Shown here in pieces: positions 33,131 to 44,657 of a DNA stretch of 64,000 nucleotides. The stretch is from contig OZ024849.1 of assembly GCA_964017145.1 (NCBI GenBank), positions 372,001 to 436,000 on the forward strand, written 5' to 3'. This stretch comes from Agrocybe praecox (taxonomy: Eukaryota > Basidiomycota > Agaricomycetes > Agaricales > Agrocybaceae). Below the pieces are notes generated by a model. That model made no database searches. It was given only the letters and a program-made list of their open reading frames with translations, and was not told the origin of the DNA. The first letter of the stretch is position 1. Each line of letters begins with the position of its first letter. A program made the position numbers and the translations under genes.

Positions 33131-33993
33131 TGGAAACCATTTATTATCCTATACTGCGAGCTTGGGGAGTTTTGTTACTACGAAGCTTGTCGAGGGACAT
33201 ATCACTAACCAGGAGCTTACGGTTCCATGTATGATTGTTTTGTATCGTGCTACCATATCAAGGATTATCATCTCTATATATCAATGGCCGTCGGCATTAA
33301 TTTTGAGAAACATATTCGAATCGAAAGCCCTTCCATCCCAGGCATAGAATATACTAGTATAGAAGTAAGATTGATGAGGAAAAGATACGAAAAGAGTGTT
33401 CGGGCTGCAGTATAAGTCGATGTACGTGAGTTCGGAAGGAAGAACGTAGAAATATGGACCAGCATCTCGGCAAGCATCACCCCTGAGCGCTGAGCGCTGA
33501 GCCGAAAACTCTGTGTCGCTCTCACGTTAGCGCATCAAAATCAAAAACCCAAAACTGACAAATATCCTGGCGGTTCCAGGCCACCGTAGAGGTTGAGAGA
33601 CGATAAGACCACATGGCCGATCAATGCGACCGTCGCGACCTCAAGCCTCACGTGGTATACCATACTCTGACGCGTCGACGCGACTCCCCAAATCACCCTG
33701 ATCCGGCCATTGTCAGAAAACCTATGAACAATTGGAGAGGAAAATAACGCTACCGTAGTAAAATTCCATAAATACTTCATCATGACTACTGCGTGAATAA
33801 TATTTTGTCAAGCAGATTCATTATGGTAGTTATCCACATAATCCGTACACGTAAATGATAGCAAAATAAATTATCAAAAAGCAAAAAAGAATGAAGCACT
33901 CAAGAAGAAATGGAAAAACAATTACCAGGTCTATCGCATGACGAGCGCTCGAGCGCCTACAACGACCAATACACCCCATTTCTCTCACATTCA
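33131..33993. other. intergenic between convergent genes
   Basis: Holds the 3' regions of the peroxygenase (plus) and the alpha/beta hydrolase (minus). A short GAGCGCTGAGCGCTGAGC repeat lies near 33485, and CGCGTCGACGCG near 33673. No gene is seen. Confidence 0.4.
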
Positions 33994-35394
33994 TCACATC
34001 CTTGTCCCATTCCCATTCTTAACACTAACCCCATTACCCAAACCCCTCCCACCACCATTCCCATTAATAGCGATTCCCTCCTCCAACCACCCCAAGATAA
34101 CTTTCATCAACGACCCAATCGCTTCCTTCCCCGGGTTGCCACTCAACACAAAGTCCAAGATTGGATCACAATGCACTCCACCATCCTGTATCACAAACCG
34201 CACATCCGCGCCTGTCTTAGCGAGCACGTTCTCCGAAAAATCAACCACATCGTCCAAGAAGAGCTCCTCGCTACCTACAGTCGTTAGCACCCTATCCACC
34301 ACACCCTCGAGCCCGCCAAACCATCCTGAAGGCGCGTTAATGGGATCGAGGTAGACCATCTGCTCTTCGGTGTTATAAGCCGGAGAGGCGTATGCGAGCA
34401 CAAGGTCGGTGAAATGCTCCATGTTAGCAGAGGACAAGATGTCGTTTGGTGCGTCGGATTTGTACGATGGGGATGTACTCCGCATGCATAGCCATGGTGA
34501 GAGGAGGTAAGCACCGCGAATTGGGCTGGGTAGAGGCGTCGATGAGAGTTTGCGGATTCCTGGGAGAGGATGTAGGACGTGTGAGAGGAAGCTAAGGATG
34601 ATATTCCCTCCGGCGGAGTCTCCGATGAGGTGGAGGTTGCTTGGGTGTAGTCCCAGTGCAAAGAGGTGCTGAACTGCGATGGTTAATTGATGCATTTGCG
34701 CTGGGAAACCGGCGTCTGGCAGAATGGCTATTTAGAATTGGTAAGTAAGACGTTTGCTTTAGGTTCTACAGGATTATTACGCACTGTATCCTAGGACTGC
34801 AATTCCGACTTCACGACCGCTCTTGGAAAGCTCTTTTTGTAGATACGTATAGAAACGTAACGTAAGAAAGTTCAGCGGTGAAATGTATGCTCCTCCTACA
34901 ATAATACCACCAGATTCATTAATACCAATAAGGGTATGCATCAGGAATTATAAAATGGACATACCATGGACACATAATATAACCTTATCCAATCTCTTGG
35001 GTCCAATCCACATAATGCTCGTATCCTCAACTAGATCCTCCACAGTAATGGGCACCTTCATACGCTTTGCCCAGCGTTTATAGGAGTCAACCGAGCGCGG
35101 TGTCATTGCTTGCATGACCGGGATAGGAATATGTGCGTTCGCCCACCGAATCATACGGTGTATCACTGCACGCTGGAAAGTGAAGTACTTTGGGCGGAAG
35201 AGAGCGCTCGTCAAGCACGTCCAGATGAGTGCGAATGCTGCGGACGTATGAATATTGGCGTTGGTTTAGCGCTCTATAGTAGCGCAGCTAAATTAATACG
35301 TACGTATGCGAACGATGAGCGTCACCGTATGAAGCTTTTCACTCAGCGTCAAAGGCCGTCCATAATACTGTTTCGTGTCGGTAAGTTGAGGCAT
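33994..35394 (-). CDS. alpha/beta hydrolase of the hormone-sensitive-lipase/fold-3 type (copy 1)
   Basis: Four exons on the minus strand: 35394-35304, 35237-34965, 34895-34785, 34727-33994, 402 residues. The HGG oxyanion motif (VHGGAY, His121-Gly123) is split by intron 2. The nucleophile motif is GDSAGG with Ser at about 196. A catalytic Asp is likely in the TVGSEELFLDDV region, and the His is in VIQDGGVHCDP. N-terminal to the core is a hydrophobic segment (FALIWTCLTSALF) that may anchor it to membranes. The substrate is unknown: a short-chain ester or a sterol/secondary-metabolite ester would fit the family. Exon lengths 1-3 (91, 273, 111) are identical to the gene at 60073. The tail is Gly/Asn-rich. 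Confidence 0.85.
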
Positions 35395-36773
35395 TTCCCA
35401 AGGTGCGGTGTCTGCTGCGCAGTTCGGAGGATCCTGACTGACGTCGAAGGGTCAACTAACCGAGGCAATGTGAAGAGGAAGATGGAAGAGAAGATGCAAA
35501 GAAAGATAATAAATGAAACCCATCGAGGCAGTAGGAACATGCCCTTTAAGTATGTATCACGACGTGTTGTTATCGGCTGTTGGCGGCTGATGCACTGCAG
35601 AATCCAGATGAACGAACCTATTTAGATGCGGCCAAGTTATTTTTAGCTGACTTACAAATGTTCAGAGGTACATAGTGTTCGGCCGGATAGAGTTGGAAGA
35701 GCGTGTAAGCTTACATTTCCTTGGCTCGGCAAGCGAATATTTGATGTACATTATGTGCATGAGCGCTAGCGAGCGAGAGGGGGGTCCGATGTCTTGCATC
35801 AAGAACGTAGTAGTGCCATGCTGGAAGTACGTAGCACAACAAAAAGAATATTAGAACAGGACGTCAAAGATGGGGATTCTTTTCCTTTTCCTATTTCGAT
35901 ATATACTAAAGACCGTCTTAACACCCAGCCAACTAACTTCAGGTCCGGATGACACCAGACAAGTGAGGTGAAAAAATCAATTAGTTTACAGTATGAAACT
36001 TCATGTTAGGAACAAGAACTTCCGACAAGTAGAAAGGATTAACCGGATTTTCATTGACAATCCCGTCAGGCCGTGATTAACGATTTTAACACCCATTGAA
36101 GACACGCCACCCATTGAACAAGCCGCGCCGATAAGTCAAATTCCGCTGCTTCAGTATAAAAGGAAAACTGACAGAACGCGTCAATCATTCAAGCTCCAGA
36201 CTTAACTTGGTACCTCCCGCTCGTCATTGGACTAGCCCAGGCACTAGCCCAACGTGAGTATCAGAGTCTACGCAGCTATGGCACTGAAAGGTAAGCATGT
36301 AGCTTGATAATTATTAATACTAGTAAGTACATACGTGCTCGTGCAAGCATGAGGCGGAGTCTAAAATAGCCAGTGCCAGACCAAAAAGTGAGCCGAGCCT
36401 ATAAATTAGTTCAACAATTGAAACTAATCAGCCCAAATTGCAGACCACCCGAACAAATGCAGCTCAGCTCAGCTCACCAAACCGACTTCGCTGGAGGCTG
36501 AAGCGGAAATAGAAACAGAAGCGAAGGAAAGGGGCAAGACGCCCACAAAAAACACCCAAAAAAGGTACATAGAATCCAAAGACGGAAAGAAAGCATGCAC
36601 CGACTCTCTTTCTCTCAAATAAAATGAAACGGGACAGATACAACACTCCTCGAAAGTAGCATATGCGCTCTATAAAAAAAACATTATTAAGTACGATAAA
36701 AAAACAAATAATAATCAAAACCCAAGTTGAGTCTGAAGATCTAAAGAGCCAAACTTAGCAACTAGCTCCAAGC
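35395..36773. other. intergenic; orphan TATA-box promoter near 36155
   Basis: A TATAAAAGG at about 36154-36162 is followed by an ATG at about 36275 and a GTAAGC donor, which looks like the start of a small gene, but I could not build a protein from it. Frames elsewhere (35110-35625) overlap the start of the hydrolase and are shadows. Confidence 0.35.
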
Positions 36774-38035
36774 TTACTCTGCCTTCTCCTCAACAACGCC
36801 CGAAGCAGTGATCGTAATCGCCGCCGTAGGTTTCCCGCTATCCGTTCCTTTGCTCTCGATCTCCTTCACGAGCGACATGCCTTCGACGACTTTGCCGAAT
36901 ACGACGTGGCGGCCGTCCAGCTGGAGTTGAGGATAGATTGAGGAGAAGCGAAAGGTAAATAGAGAGAAGGAAAAGGAAAAGACGTCAGCAAGTATGAACG
37001 ACTGGGATATGAAAGAGAGAGAAAACGCACCCAAGGAGTCTTGACGGTAGTGACGAAGAATTGGGATCCGTTAGTGTTAGCTCCGGCGTTGGCCATGGAC
37101 AGAAGACCAGGTTCGGTGTGCTTGTGGACAAAGTTCTCGTCTGGAAAAGGCAAGGGTATAAAAAATGATTGTTAAAACGCGCTTTCCCCTCGTCAACCAG
37201 TGCATCGCTGCTGAGCGTCCCGTAAGCCCGCCTGGACCTCGGACTGCTACTAGAACCAAAATGACGGCAACAACTGGCAACACCTGAGCCGCATGCCACG
37301 AATGGCCAACGACGACAGAATGTCCAGTGTTTTTATGGCAGTAGTGCGAACAGCAGGGGAGAGACAGGCAGCGTCGGGGGCACGGGGAAAAAAAGTGAGT
37401 CACACGTACCAGCAAACTTGGGCCCGTAAATTGACTTTCCTCCCGTTCCATTTTGGTTTGTAAAGTCTCCTCCTTGGAGCATGAACTATAGGCATATGAA
37501 GCGTGAATGTGAGTGTGTATTCCACGTTCAGACGGCCCAAAATTCGCAAATAGTAGTTATAAGAAAGAAATACAAAGTACACGCACGTTAGGAATCACCC
37601 TATGGAAGGGGCTGCCCGCATACCCAAACCCATGCTGTCCAGTAGCCAATTCCCTAAAGTTGCGCGAGGTCTTGGGCACAGTTTCATCAAATAGTTTGAA
37701 AACGATGCGGCCGGAGGGTTTATTGTTGATCGCTACGTCAAACTGTTCCGTTCGGTGAAAGAAAAAATACAACGAAATGCAGAAAAGTAAGAGAAAAACA
37801 ATCCTGTCAGTCCACCATACACGCAATATTTTTCAGCAAAAATACGTACGAAAACGTTGGGCCTAGATACACCATCGCCAACAGCAGCGGATACAATAGA
37901 TTCGGGTGTGGAAGAAGAAGAATTGACATTATTCAGTACGGCGTATACCGGAATGGCAGAAGCAACAGCGAGACTGAAGTACATTGTTTTTCCCGTTGAC
38001 GCGGTGCTCATGAATCGTCTAAGAAATCCGGACAT
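36774..38035 (-). CDS. cyclophilin-type peptidyl-prolyl cis-trans isomerase, probably mitochondrial
   Basis: Five exons on the minus strand: 38035-37850, 37742-37587, 37485-37410, 37140-37031, 36920-36774, 224 residues. The core carries the cyclophilin signatures in order: [23 protein letters not shown] (Arg and Phe of the active site), [49 protein letters not shown]. It catalyses prolyl isomerisation in protein folding. About 60 residues precede the core. They begin [16 protein letters not shown], an Arg/Ser-rich sequence typical of a mitochondrial presequence, then a hydrophobic stretch ([16 protein letters not shown]), so it could be imported or membrane-anchored. Intron 3 is unusually long here (269 nt). 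Confidence 0.92.
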
Positions 38036-39045
38036 TTTGGGTGGTGTTTTTTTGAGGTGAAGGGTTGGAAGGTTGAGAAAGGACGATGGGGAACGGAGGA
38101 AAAGCTGGAAGGTCAAAATTACCGAGAGAATCCGGGTCTTGTTGACAGGGTCACGTGAGGCATAAATTATTAGCATAGAGACGCGACTTGACGCGTCTGA
38201 TAAAGGCTGTCGGTGACCAGTATTTGAAGTTCACCTTTCTGGCTGATATTTAGAAAGCGCATCTGGAGAGCCCTTGGATAAATCTCGGAAATTGCCTGAA
38301 GCATGGTGGTATATAGTTCAGATTTCTGGGATTAAACCTCAAAAACTAGCATCTTTTCATGAAACACAAACCCTCCTTCACTCTTCGGGCTGGTTGGCGT
38401 ATCAGAGACAGGCTGCTCTCTGCATTACAGATGAAGTTTGCTCTTCTCCGCAACTCAAATGTCGTAGATAATCATTACCTCTTTACATATACTTCCTCAA
38501 GCCAGCAGAACCTGGCGTGTATCCATTCGACGTTCACTGATAAATATTTCTCTCGACCGTACCACAGCAGGATTTGAAGCTCTTCCGGTCCTTAGATCTC
38601 GATACTTTCTCCACCCCATGCCCACACGACTTGAGAGTCCTCCGCAGCAGTATATTGAGTCCCAAAGACGTTAGTTAAAGACGTTGATTTGACCATTTCT
38701 CACCGCCGCAAGTTCGTCGTGACGAAACTCGAAACTTGGCCAAGCGTCCAAAATACGGCTTTGCATCCAGCAAGCTTGTCATCGTTTGGGAACGACACAA
38801 GAGTGCCCATTGCGAAGAAGCAGAAATGGTGCAGGACTTTCGAAGCCGGTCCAGTAATTTAAACAGTTCAAGCAGGGGATATTTATAACGACATCTACAA
38901 TAAAAATAAATAGGTACAGTATCTGCCAAGATGTAAGTAGCAACAGCAGAGCAAGTAAAGTATGGAAATAGAGATATACCGGAATTGGTATGATGTATGG
39001 TATAGCAAGAGAGACAGAGGGATGACAAGAAAGGACCAAACACGA
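38036..39045. other. intergenic, nothing recognised
   Basis: Contains the cyclophilin promoter and the 3' region of the Cys4 protein. The frames at 38675-39140 (minus) are hydrophobic and unlinked to any start. Confidence 0.4.
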
Positions 39046-40127
39046 TCAAGGATGTTGTACGAGTACAGTGATACGTTGTCCGCGAATACCAAGCGGATGC
39101 CGCAAATCCTCAACAGCGGAAATTTTAACGGTGCCACCACAAGGTCGGGGGATGGGTAAAACCTCAGCAGGAGAAGCTGCCAGGCTCGCTCGTGCTCGAG
39201 CCTGCCTGATAAGGTCGCCTTGGGTGCCTTTCATCTTTATAGGCGCAGAAATGGACGTAAGTGGTTCAGGTGCAGGATCGTAGCCTAAGCATGCGCATTT
39301 AAACGTTAGGGACCGACCCATAGTCTTAAAGTCGCACGAAGCTTCCGGTTTGGCATGTCTGCACGCATACATTTAGCGAAAATTGACGAAGAAGGTAGAA
39401 AAGAAGAAAGACGTACTGAAAAGATACACGAGCGATCTTCCGAACGTCCTTTGCGACGAGCTCGACACGCTTCTGGTTATCAATCGTGTCGACAGCGACA
39501 ATGGAGTGGAAGCCACAATACTGCAGCAGCAATGAGCCACCAGATGATTTCGTGACGCGTTTTTTCAGAGAATCATAAAGATTAGTAGCGGTCTGGTATT
39601 CTTGGCCGTCTTTGCTCTAAGAAAGCGACATAAATTATGGAATAAAAAGACAAATGAATTCAAAAACACACTGTGGACACGTTGTGTGACACGCGATTAT
39701 TGTCTTTGACGACGTTCAGCAGACCATTTTTCATAACCTTCAACGCCGTCCTTTGCTCTTCGCCCTCCAAATCGCCAAGCAGCTGCGGCGCCTTCCTCTT
39801 CGTCGCGCCCGTACTCGTTTTCTTATGATCCAAGTTCAGGCTCCTGCTCACTTCCTCGATCTCATCCGCAGAATTCGTCGCTTCCGCCGCGACATGAGAA
39901 CTTTCGGGCCTCGTTTTCGCTGTGATTTCTTTTTGCTGTTCGTCCTTCAAAATCATTTCCTCCATCTGGATTCGTCGCGCTAGCTTTCTCTCTGCGGCCA
40001 GCTTGTCTTTCACCTTCTGCTTCGCCCTGCAATCGGTACAATTCTTGTATTTGCCTATGGCAAATACCGCTCCTGGCTTGCGGCAAGTCCGGCATGCTAT
40101 GAGGCCATTTTTATCGGGTGGATCCAT
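39046..40127 (-). CDS. hypothetical protein with an N-terminal Cys4 zinc-ribbon-like motif
   Basis: Three exons on the minus strand: 40127-39672, 39616-39417, 39358-39046, 322 residues, with intron phases 0 and 2. The N-terminal motif is Cys12-x2-Cys15 and Cys30-x2-Cys33 (ACRTCRKPGA, NCTDCRAKQK), consistent with a small zinc-binding unit. A Lys/Glu-rich helical region follows (about 35-75). The middle part includes SLLLQYCGFHSIVAVDTIDNQ and VELVAKDVRKIARVSFQ, which looks like a small alpha/beta domain. The C-terminal part has a second Cys pair (KCACLGYD) and many Ala/Arg. I do not recognise the family; a nucleic-acid-linked role is only a guess. Confidence 0.7.
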
Positions 40128-40799
40128 TTTTGTTGATTGATTAATGAGTAGGGGAACAAGAGCGATGAAAAGCGTGGTGGTTAGATGAAGAAAAAGCAAA
40201 TGCCTGTTTTGTTTGGGGCCTCGGTTCAAAGCAATCTGAAGACGCGCTACACACACGTGAAGTGACAACGCGTGACAAACGCGTGGTTGTCCTTTATGCA
40301 TGTATGACTAATACGAGCCTTTATGGGAATCGCGCCAGAATCCCGATTCCCGACAGGAGTCGCTAACAAATACTAATTGGAATGACTCCGAGTCCCTGGC
40401 TCACCCTGGCGATGGACAACTTTACAAAAGCAACTGCTTAGAGGTCGTAAATTCTCTGATCGTGCGCTATGATTTTATAAGAAACTTGAATATGGCGGAA
40501 GACATTCAGGAATGGAAGTCCGAAGAAAGACTCAAGATTGGACGGGTAAAAATTGTTTAAAGAGACTACGCATTTAATCGATGGCATACGGGTACGATTA
40601 TATAGAATGAGCCGCAATGGTACAACGTTGGTTATGCTAAACCATCCGACTCTTCAAAATTCAAGCAAAAAAGCCATGCATTGGATGGTCCGTCCCACGA
40701 GCGCTTGGCGCTTAGCACTTGCACTCTCCTGCCTTGCATTGGCATCTGCAGATAATATCCATCAGATTTTTGGTTTTAAGTTCAGAGGGAAAGAATGAC
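40128..40799. other. intergenic, nothing recognised
   Basis: Between divergent or tandem minus genes. The frame 40553-40798 (plus) overlaps the end of the metallothionein and is not supported. Confidence 0.4.
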
Positions 40800-41071
40800 T
40801 CACGAAGTGCAGGTGCACGAAGAACTTCCACATCCAGATGTAGATGACTGGGAGACAGGGTTTCCACAGGTGCAACTGACGAAAGAGTTTAGTATTATTT
40901 TTCACGAAGAAGTTCTAGGAATGAACGCACGTTTGGCACTTGCAGGACTCACAGCTGCATGAGTTGGAAGCTTGAGAGACGATGGTGGCTTGGGTGGTCT
41001 GTAACAGAAAAAGCAAAAGAATCAGAATCACAACGGCTGGCACAGAATAGATCAAGAGCACGCACCATCAT
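40800..41071 (-). CDS. metallothionein, copper/cadmium-binding cysteine-rich peptide
   Basis: Three exons on the minus strand: 41071-41066 (only ATG ATG), 40998-40931, 40875-40800, 49 residues. The peptide starts MMTTQATIVSQAS. It has two Cys-x-Cys-rich clusters, SCSCESCKCQTCTCGN and GCGSSSCTCTS, joined by a Ser/Thr/Gln linker. It has ten cysteines and no aromatic residue, typical of fungal metallothioneins that sequester Cu(I), Zn or Cd in the cytosol. Both introns are GT-AG (GTGCGT donors; TTACAG and GTCAG acceptors), 67 and 55 nt. A TATA box lies upstream, as expected for metal- or stress-induced expression. The gene is too small and too interrupted to show as an open frame. Confidence 0.85.
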
Positions 41072-41177
41072 ATTTGCTGATTTACAAAGAAAGAATACGG
41101 GGCGGTTGGTTGTATGAAATATCTCGTAGTGGGTTTGGATTGAGAGTTTGCTGGATCCTCTCCGTCAAATCTCCATT

Positions 41178-41186
41178 CCTTATATA
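41178..41186 (-). promoter_or_regulatory. TATA box upstream of the metallothionein gene
   Basis: On the minus strand TATATAAGG lies about 110 bp upstream of the start codon at 41071. Confidence 0.5.
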
Positions 41187-41916
41187 CGCCCCCGACACAG
41201 TGTTATCGCTTATTTACACCTCCATTCCACCTCTGTACATATGGGCCGAATTTGATTTGTAATTTGACTCCATAAGCGAATGATGAGGAAAGGTCGAGAC
41301 CGACGAGGCATTTGTGCGTCACTCGTTGACCAATAAGGTTAGAGCGCCGAGACTCGGAAAATGCCTCCAAACACTGCGGATAGATAAGATTATGGAAGAT
41401 TATGCAACTCTTCCGCAGTAGCGCCGTCCATCGTATCAGCCGAGACACCGCCTTGGACTCCTGACTTCAGCTGCCTTGGCCTATTGGTACAAAAAATGCC
41501 TCATCTGTCAGAGGCGCAGCCCCAGGTAAGCACTAGCACTCGGCGGGTGGAGAATTAGATGAAATCATGAAAGAGGCTATGTAAGCATGATCAATAGACT
41601 TACACATCATCGGTTCAAGAAATGCCTCAACCCTAGTACGGGGTAATTAATATCCACCATTCAAAATTGGGCCGTCTCTGAAATTCTGAAGGTCGGATAA
41701 TGCCATGGAGGCGTTATCCCCTTTCATCCCCTCGTCTGCATCGACGCCCTGGGTCTTACTTATCATCTGACACAGTAAAAGTTTAAATTATCATTCAATT
41801 TCTTATCTATATTGCATTGTGGCATGTACGATAGTTAGGATTTAATACTTCCACACTGACAATGACATATGGCTGCCTCGAATGGCATGAGAGACAACGG
41901 TTATTTTATAGACGCG

Positions 41917-41990
41917 TAGTTCCGGCGGGACTATATTTAAATATACCATGGCTGCGGCAGACTGAGAATTTCTCGAGAGGTGGAAAGATA
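41917..41990 (+). repeat. short direct repeat, copy 1 (second copy at 42714-42790)
   Basis: TAGTTCCGGCGGGACTATAT, then GGCTGCGGCA and TTTCTCGAGAGG, is matched by TAGCTCCGGCGGGACTAAAT, GGCTGCGGCA and TTTGTCGAGGA 800 bp downstream. Confidence 0.65.
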
Positions 41991-42713
41991 GATAGACAAA
42001 TAAGAGAAAGAATAAATCAGAATCATCACTGTGGTAATTTCTCATGTTTTTAGTCGTCTGACTTACACGGGTACTGCCTGTAATTAATATTTATATCGAC
42101 TCCAGGTTAGGCCTTAGTCAGTCCAATACGGAATGAACAAACGATTACCGATAGAGTACTGAAACCTTGCACAGGGTGTCAACGTAAGAAGGAATTGGAT
42201 AGTGTCCCATGATATTGACAATCCTGAACGGCTCCTTCGATCTTCCCACTCCTCATCACATCATCACCTGAGCTACACAGATAAAAATCAAGGATGCAAT
42301 ACATATGGAATACAGATTATCTTTATCATCGCCTTCGAAAGTTCAAAGCCTGACATACGCCGTGATGGCGTACATAGAATAACTTCTCATACAGTGAGAA
42401 CGTACGACACGGAGAGGCTGGCATCATTAATATACCAAGTCAGAGGGGCTTAGATAAAATGCTATGAACGGTTATCCAATGACATATCATATAAAAAATG
42501 GTTCGTGACATGCCTTAAACTGGTGGACGGTTGGTACCGTATTATAGTCCACTCTGAACATGGATGCTTTTACAAAATTACGCCGTCTGTTCCTTAATGA
42601 ACGAGGTCATCATCGCTCCACCCAGAATTCTTCCAAGTCCTTTGAAGATCGCCAGTACTTACCTGACGTACGCAGATTGGCAAGCGTGTGAGTCTATGTT
42701 ATCTATAGTGGTA

Positions 42714-42790
42714 TAGCTCCGGCGGGACTAAATTTAGATTCACCTTCTCGGCTGCGGCATACTGCAAGTTTGTCGAGGATAGGGAAAGTA
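42714..42790 (+). repeat. short direct repeat, copy 2
   Basis: Diverged copy of 41917-41990 with the blocks in the same order and nearly the same spacing. Confidence 0.65.
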
Positions 42791-43475
42791 TCTGCAAAAC
42801 GCTTCGGCTCATTTCATTTCGCGGATTTTCACGCAGATTAATTAATTTCTCTCCCGTTTCTGGGAATCAATCTGTGTTGGAAGGTTCGTGGTGGATTTAT
42901 ACATATTAAATACCGTTTTCAGAGTAAAGCTGACTATAAGTTGTACACCAAGCTAGAGTTAGAGCTTCCGTACCCCCGGCTCTAACTAACACTCAAAAGC
43001 GGTGAGGATGCTGTAGGCGATATTTCAATGTCATTTTTTCCAAAACAACAAGTATTGAGATATAAATAGCAGTAGGATGGTCAACGGTGTGATCGATCGA
43101 GAAGTAAACGGGCGCTAAAATGGTTGGAATCGATTGCAAAACAGGTACGTACGCTCGTATCATGCATGTAATTTCCTGGTATTTTGTAAGTTTTTGGTTC
43201 TGGTTATTCTCTGCCCTCCATATGTTTCATAGATGTATCTATTTTACTGTATAAAGTCGGCACATCATAGCTTCACGCTGGAACCGCGACTAACATGTGA
43301 ATACTATTACAAAATAATTATCTCTGGTGAGATTCTCTCGAGAAATCCACGTCTAAATGCGTACCGTGCATTATTTTGCTGGGTGTCCTATCTGGTATTA
43401 ATTGCTACCCACGAGCTACATACGCGAATTGATGAAAACCAAGAATAATCCGACCATGGCATATTTCTATTTCTG

Positions 43476-44372
43476 CTATATGTGAGAAGGCAGTAAAGTT
43501 ACGCAATGGTTGATATCACGAAGCGTCGCTAGTCTGCTGTAGCTCAACCTCTCACAGTCGGCCTTGCTGCACTTTGCCTCCCAACACGCAACCGCCTCTG
43601 GCCATTCTTCCATATCCAAACTACCCAGCATATCGCCCAATGGGCGCCTATCCAGCTCCAAGAACATCCGGACTTTTAACTCCCGCCAGGGGGTGTTATT
43701 CATCTGCTCGCCGCATCCCGGACAGGTAGCATCCGTTGAATTGCCGATGGTGAACATCTCGTCACCGTCGATGAGGGTCTTGAATGTGTCTCTTCTTTCC
43801 CTGTGTAACTTGAAGAGTTTCATCAGATGACTTGACGTCATCTTTTCGAGGTCGGGTCTATATTCTTCGTCGTACAAATTAATCCCCAGGGTTCCTATTG
43901 AAGCAAGCCTGGCTTCCTCCTCCCACCCCATCCTACTTGCAATGTCATAAAGCCGCAATGACTCCGCAAGGAATGCGGGTGCCGTTATCGCACTGCGGAT
44001 TACGGATATAGGTCCTGGTGCATCCCACCGCTGAGAAAGAGAAAGCACGTTCTCGAGCTCTTCTAATGATCCCCAGCCGTCGGTAGGTAGTCCGCAGATC
44101 AGGCTTAGGAACTTGACCAGTAGTGTATCTGCTTCCTCGACATGTATGATGGATAAGTGTTGGTTACTCTCTACGAGCAACTCGCGTCGTATCATTCTGG
44201 AGTTGCTCGATGCCAGGAGGTCGCGAAAGTGTCCACATGTATTCCGCAAAGTAAAGTGAGGGATGCGGAACCCTGTCTCGTCAGTTGAAACAAGGATAAC
44301 GTCCGCAAGAGGAGAACAGAATTGAGGATGAAGTCGAGGTAATTTGATGCTCGAAGAGTCAGTGGACATCAT
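43476..44372 (-). CDS. BTB/POZ domain protein, single exon
   Basis: An intronless frame of 298 residues. The N-terminal 130 residues form a BTB fold: the opening SPLADVILVSTDETGFRIP, then HFTLRNTCGHFRDLL, and LSIIHVEEADTLLVKFLSLI. The remainder is mostly helical with WEEEARLASIGTLG and, near the middle, a CPGC motif. Intronless BTB proteins of about 300 residues are a large expanded family in Agaricomycetes. Their partners are mostly unknown; some BTB proteins act as Cullin-3 adaptors. A second ATG three bases downstream (44369) is equally possible as start. Confidence 0.85.
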   Translation of the reverse strand: MMSTDSSSIKLPRLHPQFCSPLADVILVSTDETGFRIPHFTLRNTCGHFRDLLASSNSRMIRRELLVESNQHLSIIHVEEADTLLVKFLSLICGLPTDGWGSLEELENVLSLSQRWDAPGPISVIRSAITAPAFLAESLRLYDIASRMGWEEEARLASIGTLGINLYDEEYRPDLEKMTSSHLMKLFKLHRERRDTFKTLIDGDEMFTIGNSTDATCPGCGEQMNNTPWRELKVRMFLELDRRPLGDMLGSLDMEEWPEAVACWEAKCSKADCERLSYSRLATLRDINHCVTLLPSHI

Positions 44373-44657
44373 TTTCTCGGAAGTGATATTTCGGGACGAA
44401 GGCGAATGATATCAGGTTCAGTCAGGTTCAGTTCCTTGTTTATAAGTTTATAAGGCGCCTCGCCGGGGCAACGTGCCCCACGATCGTTAAATGTCAAGTA
44501 CCCGCACAACAGCCATGGGGTCATAAACCCATACTGTACAGGGGCTTGCTTGCCTTTTGCCACTCATCACATGTCCATAGGCAATCATAAACGCGATGTC
44601 ATTCTGTTTAAACTTTAAACACAGCATACAAAATTGAATAAGATTTAGGTCTGTTAC
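44373..44657. other. intergenic, nothing recognised
   Basis: A 64-codon minus frame at 44369-44563 overlaps the BTB start codon and has no motif; it is treated as leader sequence. Confidence 0.4.

Larger units (their letters stand above)
41187..43475. other. gene-poor gap with a short duplicated motif
   Basis: No supported gene. A 39-codon minus frame at 41766-41647 (MISKTQGVDADEGMKGDN) has protein-like composition but no support. A TATAAATAG at about 43060 precedes ATG GTT GGA at 43119 and a GTACGT donor, again too little to call a gene. The duplicated motif is listed separately. Confidence 0.35.

Noticed and set aside
36985..37451. Minus-strand proteins in the long third intron of the cyclophilin
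   Set aside because: They lie inside or across the 269-nt intron and overlap conserved exons out of frame.
41647..41766. 39-residue minus-strand peptide gene (MISKTQGVDADEGMKG)
   Set aside because: Composition is protein-like, but there is no homologue I recognise, no CaaX end to suggest a pheromone, and no splice evidence.
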